The notes beneath the pieces were generated by a model. The model was not told the origin of the DNA, did not search any database, and worked only from the letters and a program-made list of their open reading frames with translations. A DNA stretch of 37,124 bases, from assembly GCF_900104055.1 (NCBI RefSeq), contig NZ_FNJQ01000030.1, forward strand, positions 1-37,124. The letters are read 5' to 3'. The stretch comes from Pseudoselenomonas ruminantium (GTDB taxonomy: Bacteria > Bacillota > Negativicutes > Selenomonadales > Selenomonadaceae). Below, piece by piece: positions 32,253 to 37,124 of the stretch. How positions within the stretch are numbered: the first letter of the stretch is position 1; each line of letters starts with the position of its first letter. The position numbers and the translations under genes were made by a program.

Positions 32253-32675
32253 ATTCGAAAATAAGCCGTTGGGGCTGGTAATGTTTTTTCGCAGCTTTGG
32301 GCAAGCCTGTCAAATAGGAGGCTATTACATCATTTTACTACTTGCCATAACCCCTTATAAATCAAGGGTGCAGGGATTTGCCTTGCGTAACTTTTTATAG
32401 TTTTCTACCATATAATAGGCTAGTGGCTCTACATTGGTCCTACAGTTTTGGGTATCAGGAAAGGTTTTCATAGCTGACTCGTCAAGTGACGGGTCAGTTT
32501 TTTATTGGAGTGTTTGGGGTGTTACCCGCCCTAGGCGGCGTTCTCTGCTTTGGTGGACGCTGACCCCCATGACGACGTGCCACCGCCCCCGGGCACAAGC
32601 GGTTACAGGTCACGGGTGTCCGATTACTCGGGTGGACAGGCAAGCTGTCCACTTCGCATCCGACACCAGGACAAG
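32253..32675. other. Non-coding region with GC-rich hairpins
   Basis: No gene is evident in this 423-bp gap. The first half is AT-rich. The second half (32510-32670) is GC-rich, with several nested hairpins: CCGCC/GGCGG in CCGCCCTAGGCGG, GTGCC/GGCAC around 32577-32596, CCGA/TCGG, and GTGGACAG/CTGTCCAC (32632-32652). A terminator lies at 32474. The GC rise against AT-rich surroundings fits a structured RNA or an att/mobile-element end. I recognise no known RNA family. Confidence 0.4.
32474..32503 (+). terminator. Rho-independent terminator
   Basis: Stem CTGACTCGTCA/TGACGGGTCAG with a 2-nt loop, followed by TTTTTT. It ends plus-strand transcription 220 bp beyond the methyltransferase, which may mean an unannotated transcript in between. 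Confidence 0.88.
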
Positions 32676-32676
32676 A

Positions 32677-32701
32677 AAAAAGCAGGGGCATTTGCCCTGC
32701 T
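32677..32701 (-). terminator. Terminator of the small-gene operon
   Basis: AGCAGGG/CCCTGCT stem with a 7-nt loop, followed by a run of Ts on the minus strand, 8 bp past the gene at 32710. Confidence 0.85.
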
Positions 32702-32709
32702 CGTGATGA

Positions 32710-32976
32710 TTATTCTTTTTTCTCCTGCTCTTCCAACGTATTCATATAAGACCTTATAAATTCATATTCTCCCTGCAGTTTCATTATATCATCCATGTTC
32801 TTATATTTTTCCCCCAGCATTTCTGCTCTTTCGCAACTCAGCTGATCCATCAGCACATACAGTGGATGCTTCTCATCCATAATATGATGCCTGTCCAGAT
32901 ATTCTTGCATCCTTATCAAAATATCCCAAAACAACTCACGAAATATATCTATTTCCTCTATGACCTGAAAATCCAT
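32710..32976 (-). CDS. Hypothetical small protein
   Basis: 88 residues from the ATG at 32976, preceded by GGGAG; a longer reading would start inside the upstream gene. Acidic and helical (MDFQVIEEIDIFRELFWDIL, EYEFIRSYMNTLEEQEKKE), with no motif I know. It follows the 149-residue gene by 16 bp and is closed by the terminator, so the two form one unit. Confidence 0.7.
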   Translation of the reverse strand: MDFQVIEEIDIFRELFWDILIRMQEYLDRHHIMDEKHPLYVLMDQLSCERAEMLGEKYKNMDDIMKLQGEYEFIRSYMNTLEEQEKKE

Positions 32977-32992
32977 GCTGTCTCCCTTACGT

Positions 32993-33442
32993 TTATTCCC
33001 GATTTTCCTGCTCCGCCGCCCGGTACAGTTTCGCGAGTACAATGTCGGTTATTGTATGTATACATTCACCCAGTTCAGGCTTGTTGTCATAGACCGTGCA
33101 ATGGGTGGACTGGTCAATAACGTATACCCAAAGCAGGTAAATCTCTAATTCCGAGTATTCCTCCAGACACTTGCTGCACTTTACTTCCAGCTGTTCCCGG
33201 TTTATAAATTCGCCGTGTTCAGCATCCGCTTTTAACTGATCCCATATCGTGGGGTTATCTCCATAAAAGTAGCTCTCTTCTTCATGGGCAAATGTATAAA
33301 CCCTGTCGTATATACGATCAAACATCTGCGCAGCCATCTTCATGGCCAGCCTTTCGTACATAAGGCTCTTGTCGTTAACATCGCACAAATCTTCGTCCTG
33401 CGTACCATCTTCCAATTTGAAGTACCAATCTAATTCTGACAT
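32993..33442 (-). CDS. Hypothetical protein
   Basis: 149 residues, acidic, with CSKCLEEYSELEIYLLWVYVID and a HTITDIVLAKLY helix. No family recognised. A GGGAGGA site precedes the ATG. The CSKC pair could hint at metal binding but no second pair is present. First gene of a two-gene unit of phage- or plasmid-like small genes. Confidence 0.7.
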   Translation of the reverse strand: MSELDWYFKLEDGTQDEDLCDVNDKSLMYERLAMKMAAQMFDRIYDRVYTFAHEEESYFYGDNPTIWDQLKADAEHGEFINREQLEVKCSKCLEEYSELEIYLLWVYVIDQSTHCTVYDNKPELGECIHTITDIVLAKLYRAAEQENRE

Positions 33443-33553
33443 TGAAGCATCCTCCCTATAGCAAATTTATAACCATGATCAGTTTACACCCTCTAAATTA
33501 AATTAGGGTTAAATTTACAAGGATGTATATCTTCAAATGAACAACGGCACTCG

Positions 33554-33730
33554 TCAACGTCCCGATAGTATCCGTATTTTTTCGGCCTCTTTCTCCCCAA
33601 TCCCCTTTATCGCCTGGGGAGCCGTCATTATCTCCCGAAGCGTGAGCGTCTCGAAAACATCCTCAGAGATGTCCAGAAGCTCCGCCAGCAATTCCCGATT
33701 ATTTTTTATAGTTATATCCCCATCGCTCAT
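33554..33730 (-). CDS. Small helix-hairpin-helix protein (RadC N-terminal-like)
   Basis: 58 residues from the ATG at 33730 with GGAG 9 nt upstream. The C-terminal AIKGIGEKEAEKIRIL is a helix-hairpin-helix of the type in the N-terminal domain of RadC, and the preceding RELLAELLDISEDVF fits it. No MPN/JAB metalloprotease domain follows; the frame stops after GR, so this is a small HhH protein or a truncated radC. Confidence 0.6.
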   Translation of the reverse strand: MSDGDITIKNNRELLAELLDISEDVFETLTLREIMTAPQAIKGIGEKEAEKIRILSGR

Positions 33731-33851
33731 AGTGAGCACTCCTTTTCCACCACCAGAGACATAAAATTGCGCAGAGCCAGGTACTCCTGCTGTTTTATGT
33801 TAATTAAGCATGCTATAATCAACATATAGATGATGAAAGGAGATAAAAGAT

Positions 33852-34184
33852 ATGCTTATTTCTTCTGGCGGATTGGCTTTTCTGGTGATTGCATTTCTTA
33901 CAATTGGGTTTTATTTAGTAAAATTTATAGTATGGACGAAAAACGACATAAAAAGGCAACAGCAAATAGAAAAGGTACGTCAAGAGAAATTTCACCACGA
34001 AAGCAACTCTATGGTGCGTAGATATGCAGGTGTCATAATAATTCTTTTAGTTTCCTCTCCGTTTGTTTTCTTTTTTTGGACAGACATCGGCGGAAAAATG
34101 CTTATAAGTAATCCTTTAGTATTTATCTTTCTTTATGTAGCAGCAGGCGTAGGTATTTTAAGATTGTACGAAAAACACAAATAA
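33852..34184 (+). CDS. Small membrane protein
   Basis: 110 residues with three hydrophobic helices (LAFLVIAFLTIGFYLVKFIV, AGVIIILLVSSPFVFFFW, PLVFIFLYVAAGVGIL) separated by a basic coil (KNDIKRQQQIEKVRQEK). Unknown function. A GAAAGGAG site precedes the ATG and a TATAAT box lies at 33814-33819. AT-rich, like its neighbours. The gene before it in this area is on the other strand, so it is probably a one-gene transcript, closed by the terminator at 34184. Confidence 0.7.
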   Translation: MLISSGGLAFLVIAFLTIGFYLVKFIVWTKNDIKRQQQIEKVRQEKFHHESNSMVRRYAGVIIILLVSSPFVFFFWTDIGGKMLISNPLVFIFLYVAAGVGILRLYEKHK

Positions 34185-34209
34185 GCAGGGGCCAATCGCT
34201 CCTGCTTTT
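34184..34209 (+). terminator. Terminator after the small membrane protein
   Basis: AGCAGG/CCTGCT with an 11-nt loop, then TTTT, starting at the last base of the stop codon. Confidence 0.75.
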
Positions 34210-34217
34210 ACATTTAA

Positions 34218-34245
34218 GCGGGCGGATCCTCAGCAAACCGCCCGC
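34218..34245 (-). terminator. Hairpin downstream of the 66-residue gene
   Basis: Perfect GCGGGCGG/CCGCCCGC stem with a 12-nt loop, 25 bp past the minus-strand gene at 34271. The following T-run is poor. Confidence 0.55.
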
Positions 34246-34270
34246 CTTTCCTCATTCGGTTTTTTCGATC

Positions 34271-34471
34271 TTACATACAGCCCTCAATCCCATAGCTCAC
34301 CCGCCGGGCGGCCATCTGTGCATCTGTCAGCGCCGCCTGATATCCCTGTTCATACTGCTGGTGAGCATAGGCATCAATCAGGTGGATTATCTCATCCAGC
34401 CTGCCCTCAGTCCAAGGGCTCATGGCATAGGCTTCTCCCAGTTTGCCACGAATTACAGCCTGTAAATCCAT
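34271..34471 (-). CDS. Hypothetical small protein
   Basis: 66 residues, GGAGG about 11 nt upstream. Helical, with a DEIIHLIDAYAHQQYEQGYQAAL stretch and no recognised motif. It follows the next gene by 31 bp on the same strand. Confidence 0.6.
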   Translation of the reverse strand: MDLQAVIRGKLGEAYAMSPWTEGRLDEIIHLIDAYAHQQYEQGYQAALTDAQMAARRVSYGIEGCM

Positions 34472-34502
34472 TTCACATCATCCTCCATCTTATGAAAAAT
34501 AT

Positions 34503-34691
34503 TTAATACTCAATACTTGCCTCATGCTCCCGTTCCACCTGGGCCAGCACTTCCTTAAATCCTGTTAGTGCGGCAAAGGGCGCGAACTGGGCCGCCCGCT
34601 TTATCATGGGCATGCGCCGATGATTTTGGGGTTCAGGACGGGGCATATCTACTATTTCGGCATAATCTTCCTTTTTACTTGTTATCTGCAT
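34503..34691 (-). CDS. Small protein with RAAQFAPFAALTG motif
   Basis: 62 residues. The segment MPRPEPQNHRRM ... RAAQFAPFAALTGF is a signature I associate with small genes found next to Y-family DNA polymerase genes in phage and integrative elements of Firmicutes. Here no polymerase is in view, so it is a remnant or a stand-alone copy. GGAGG lies 10 nt before the ATG. Confidence 0.7.
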   Translation of the reverse strand: MQITSKKEDYAEIVDMPRPEPQNHRRMPMIKRAAQFAPFAALTGFKEVLAQVEREHEASIEY

Positions 34692-34752
34692 ATTTCATAA
34701 CCTCCGTGCCTTCTTTGTGTAACTTATTTACTCATAGTGTAATGCAAAAACA

Positions 34753-34790
34753 AGCGGTTGACAAGTCAAATTTTTGACATGTCAACCGCT
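34753..34790 (-). terminator. Terminator after the SEFIR gene (TTGAC-GTCAA family)
   Basis: An 18-bp stem with one mismatch (34753-34770 and 34773-34790), arms holding GCGGTTGACAAGTCAAA, and a 2-nt loop; the minus strand continues into TGTTTTTGC. It is 120 bp past the SEFIR stop. Confidence 0.7.
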
Positions 34791-34910
34791 CCTATTTCTG
34801 CCATTATGAAACTCTGTCCCCCAATATGCATCAGGAACGCCCGTATTATCCGTGGATTTGTCCCCCTCTAACACATCCACAGCATACCAGTTCTTAAAAT
34901 ATTTCTATTT

Positions 34911-36338
34911 TTAGGGCAATGTTCCAATATCTTTTTCTTTTATATAATCTAGTATATTGGGCGCTGCATTAAATGCACCAGAAAAACGGACGCCACTATT
35001 GTGTTTTGCCTGGCTAATTAAATTTTTTAATTTTATGATATTATCAACACCTAATAGTGGCATTATCTTCTCACACTGTCTCCTTGAAACCAACCGCTTC
35101 CACAATAGATCTCCCTTTACATAGCTATACATGTAAGGAAACCAAAAGTTATACATTCTATAAGAAACTATATCAAAAACCGTAGACAATTGGTATAATA
35201 CTAAATCCGCTCTAGCCATAGCATCTTTTGTTAATATCGGATACTTTTCTCTACCGCATAACAGAAATGCTATTTTCGAAAAATAGTTTTTATCAAAATG
35301 TGATTTATTTTCTTCTATCGAATCTATGTATCTATTATATTCCAGATACCCAGACGGACGCTGTTCAGAGCCTGAATAAAAATTCGCTCTTAAGAAATAA
35401 GTGTTTTTTAATATTTCATATAAAATTGAATACGACTCATAATTCAATAGTATAGCAGTAACACCTATGAATAATTCCCATCTAAAAAAAGCAAAGCAAT
35501 CAACATTAGATTGAGAATATGTTACACCATCCGCCTTAGGCGTCTCATTATACAACCTTTCAAATAAACGAATTAAGAACTCTGCCGATAGTTCCTCATT
35601 TGCAGCCAACTCTTCAATATACTCAAATACGCAGTCCCGAATTTTCTTTAATGCATTTACCTTATCAATCGCATCAGCTTTCTTAAACGTTTCAACATTT
35701 TGCTGCTCATTTAGTGCATTTATAATAATATCCGTAAATTTTCTCGCGTTGTTTTTTGCAAAATCCCCCCTTCCATTTTCGTTAGCTTTTTTTAATTTTC
35801 TTACCTCTCCTTCCATTTTTATATTCTCACTGTTATCTTCCAATAACCATGAGGGCATTTCGCCTAATGGCGGTTTTTTATTTAGTGGTTTTTCGTATAG
35901 CATCCTCAATAATTGTTCATAATCATCTTCATTGCCCGAAGAAAATTCAATATACATCCTCGAACTTATATACGTTGGTATATAAGTTTCACCATTTTCA
36001 TCTCGTTCAAAAATAACAGGAATATATTTACTCTGCTGATTATGTTTGTAAACTTCAGGACTAATAATTACTGTTTCATCACCTACTCCTCCCTCTCTAT
36101 TATCAGCCTTATTTTTATACACTTTATCACATATAATTAAAACTCTATCTATCGTTTCATCATTTACAGACTGCTCCATAAATGCATATTTATCTTGTCC
36201 TTCCTTTAGATCCCATATGTCTAAAACGACATCCACACCATCATGTCTTAATCGTTCCGCTAACTCTTTCACTCTATCTTTAACTTCTTTATTCCCCCAT
36301 GCATAAGAAATAAAGATTTTAGGCCTTTTGTCTATCAT
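34911..36338 (-). CDS. SEFIR-domain protein, candidate abortive-infection effector
   Basis: 475 residues. The first 135 form a SEFIR domain, a TIR relative: KIFISYAWGN, VKELAERLRHDGVDVVLDIW, DLKEGQDKYAFMEQSV, RVLIICDKVYKNKAD and GGVGDETVIISPE. The rest has no motif I recognise; it is helical and Phe/Tyr-rich. In studied bacterial SEFIR defence proteins the domain acts as an NAD-depleting cell-death effector; this role is inferred here. I chose ATG 36338 with GAGGTGG nearby over a GTG three codons earlier. AT-rich, as many defence genes are. Confidence 0.8.
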   Translation of the reverse strand: MIDKRPKIFISYAWGNKEVKDRVKELAERLRHDGVDVVLDIWDLKEGQDKYAFMEQSVNDETIDRVLIICDKVYKNKADNREGGVGDETVIISPEVYKHNQQSKYIPVIFERDENGETYIPTYISSRMYIEFSSGNEDDYEQLLRMLYEKPLNKKPPLGEMPSWLLEDNSENIKMEGEVRKLKKANENGRGDFAKNNARKFTDIIINALNEQQNVETFKKADAIDKVNALKKIRDCVFEYIEELAANEELSAEFLIRLFERLYNETPKADGVTYSQSNVDCFAFFRWELFIGVTAILLNYESYSILYEILKNTYFLRANFYSGSEQRPSGYLEYNRYIDSIEENKSHFDKNYFSKIAFLLCGREKYPILTKDAMARADLVLYQLSTVFDIVSYRMYNFWFPYMYSYVKGDLLWKRLVSRRQCEKIMPLLGVDNIIKLKNLISQAKHNSGVRFSGAFNAAPNILDYIKEKDIGTLP

Positions 36339-36380
36339 GTAATCCACCTCATTATATAAATAAATTTAAACATCAACTAA

Positions 36381-36518
36381 CTAGGATATATAAATACAAA
36401 AAATCCCGCAGACCTCCCGCACATAAGCCTCACAGGCATCCGCAAAGACAGCGGCATCTCTATACGTGGCAAAGAAATCGGCCACGGTTGTACAAATTGC
36501 TGCATTTTTATTCGCCAT
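36381..36518 (-). CDS. Tiny hypothetical ORF, 45 residues
   Basis: A small reading frame with AAAAGGGAA 8 nt before its ATG, coding for a hydrophilic start (MANKNAAICTTVADFFATYR) and ending in Cys/Ile-rich FCIYIS. No family recognised. It sits between the SEFIR gene and the YvrJ gene on the same strand, where small phage-like genes cluster. Coding is plausible but unproved. Confidence 0.5.
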   Translation of the reverse strand: MANKNAAICTTVADFFATYRDAAVFADACEAYVREVCGIFCIYIS

Positions 36519-36599
36519 GATTGTATTCCCTTTTCAGATTAAACTTCATATCGTAGACATTGACTACCTTTATTATAACATATCCCCCAAGGGCAAACA

Positions 36600-36638
36600 G
36601 GCGAAATTGACATGTCAACTTGACAAGTCAATTCCGCC
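36600..36638 (-). terminator. Hairpin after yvrJ (TTGAC-GTCAA family)
   Basis: Nineteen-bp arms (two mismatches) with a 1-nt centre, 10 bp past the YvrJ stop; arms carry TTGACATGTCAA and TTGACAAGTCAA. The minus strand continues TGTTTGCCC, so termination is likely weak. Confidence 0.55.
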
Positions 36639-36647
36639 CTCATTACG

Positions 36648-36797
36648 TCATTTTTCAAACCGCTTAAGTTCCTGTATCAGCTCCCCCAGCTTGTCAGTGA
36701 ACTTATCCATGGACTTTTGGAAACTAGTCAAAAGATAAAATGTCACCACAATGGGGAAGCCCACGGCAGATACGGCGGTGAGTATGGTCTGCTCCAT
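36648..36797 (-). CDS. YvrJ family small membrane protein
   Basis: 49 residues with a perfect AGGAGGATG-type leader. One hydrophobic segment (TAVSAVGFPIVVTFYLLTSF) is followed by an amphipathic MDKFTDKLGELIQELKRF tail, the YvrJ pattern. YvrJ proteins occur with DUF1659 and DUF2922 genes in Firmicutes; neither is seen here. The function is unknown. Confidence 0.75.
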   Translation of the reverse strand: MEQTILTAVSAVGFPIVVTFYLLTSFQKSMDKFTDKLGELIQELKRFEK

Positions 36798-36877
36798 AGC
36801 ACATCCTCCTAAGCGAAAAGCCCCGGCATGGTGTGCTCCCCGTCAAGTGGACAGGTAAAAAAATAAAAATATTCATT

Positions 36878-36908
36878 GCTGCTCGCAACTAATGCGAGCA
36901 GCTTTTTT
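36878..36908 (+). terminator. Terminator-like hairpin at the IS3 right side
   Basis: Perfect GCTGCTCGC/GCGAGCAGC stem with a 7-nt loop and TTTTTT on the plus strand, overlapping the end of the transposase gene. It may guard the IS from outside transcription. Confidence 0.8.
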
Positions 36909-37124
36909 CATGCAGCTCCAACCAGTTTTTCGTGGTACTCTCTTGGGGTTCGTATGCCTAAATGACGCTGTGGTTTGTCATAAGTGTAATATCTTATATA
37001 TTCCTCAATTGACTCAACCAACTCTTGCCGGGAAGTAAATCTGCGCCTGTAGTACATCTCGCGCTTCAAGATACCCCAGAAGCCTTCCATGGGGCCATTG
37101 TCTAGGCAATGTGCTACACGGGAC
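36908..37124 (-). CDS. IS3-family transposase OrfB, C-terminal part
   Basis: The frame runs off the window edge at 37124, leaving about 71 residues. The catalytic glutamate motif is visible: LDNGPMEGFWGILKREM (E of the DDE triad), then EEYIRYYTYDKPQRHLG and the end TPREYHEKL, the usual C-terminus of IS150-group OrfB. The right end of the element should lie near 36840-36860, just past the hairpin; I cannot fix the terminal repeat. Confidence 0.9.
   Translation of the reverse strand, partial: SRVAHCLDNGPMEGFWGILKREMYYRRRFTSRQELVESIEEYIRYYTYDKPQRHLGIRTPREYHEKLVGAA

Noticed and set aside
32494-32691. Minus-strand frame of 65 codons in the GC-rich island
   Set aside because: No ribosome binding site, Arg/Pro-rich composition that tracks hairpin DNA, and it runs into terminators on both sides.
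36466-36738. Plus-strand frame of 90 codons
   Set aside because: It overlaps the YvrJ and tiny ORFs on the minus strand, which have good ribosome binding sites and motif support for YvrJ; this frame has neither.

Overview
The window looks like chromosomal DNA of a Gram-negative-type Firmicute of the Selenomonadales (Negativicutes: Selenomonas, Mitsuokella and relatives). This is inferred from the family mix: ECF-transporter module next to truA, an NfnAB pair, a mannitol PTS operon, NiaR, YitT and YvrJ families, and strong AGGAGG-type ribosome binding sites. No rRNA gene is present to confirm it. Most core genes lie on the minus strand in tightly packed, often overlapping operons. Mobile elements and AT-rich genes interrupt them.

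Region 1 (1-9794): after an unassigned, hairpin-rich stretch (1-460) come minus-strand genes read from right to left: ecfA1-ecfA2-ecfT-truA (energy module of an ECF vitamin/metal importer plus tRNA pseudouridine synthase), then dtd, an M29 aminopeptidase, a secreted hypothetical, a YitT membrane protein, a methyltransferase, a cyclophilin lipoprotein, a GIY-YIG protein and uppP, ending at a strong terminator. Region 2 (9829-11190) is a TnpB element without a TnpA, preceded by a near-perfect 61-bp palindrome. Region 3 (11244-15235) holds a DUF192 protein, the niacin repressor niaR, a tRNA Val-Glu-Asn operon with its promoter and terminator, a HAD phosphatase divergent from an internally deleted DeoR regulator, a DUF523 protein and a DEDDh exonuclease. 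Region 4 (15356-18443) is a metF-like, nfnA, nfnB operon linking folate-type chemistry with electron-bifurcating NADPH/NADH/ferredoxin exchange.

Region 5 (about 18480-20090) is an IscB gene with its HEARO-type omega RNA, so two different RNA-guided nuclease families of transposon origin sit within 10 kb. Just downstream is a 706-residue protein with a cyclic-nucleotide-binding-like N-terminus and no recognised function for the rest, then a truncated Fic gene. Region 6 (22994-26072) is AT-rich: an SF1 helicase fused to a C-terminal PD-(D/E)XK-like nuclease domain, and fragments of a DUF3990 module. Region 7 (26169-31568) is the mannitol operon mtlR-mtlA-mtlD with an intercistronic terminator before mtlD and an operator-like repeat cluster upstream of mtlR.

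Region 8 (31644-37124) is accessory: a methyltransferase, a GC-rich structured non-coding stretch, several small hypothetical genes of phage or integrative-element flavour, a SEFIR-domain protein likely to be an abortive-infection effector, a tiny ORF, a YvrJ protein, and the 3' end of an IS3-family transposase cut by the window edge. Three terminator hairpins (26112, 34753, 36600) share a TTGACWWGTCAA core and look like members of one dispersed family.

The best candidates for new biology are the 706-residue cyclic-nucleotide-domain protein, the helicase-nuclease, the SEFIR protein with an unassigned C-terminus, the two unassigned structured non-coding regions, and the palindrome next to tnpB. 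All functional calls are from reading the sequence; none was checked against a database.
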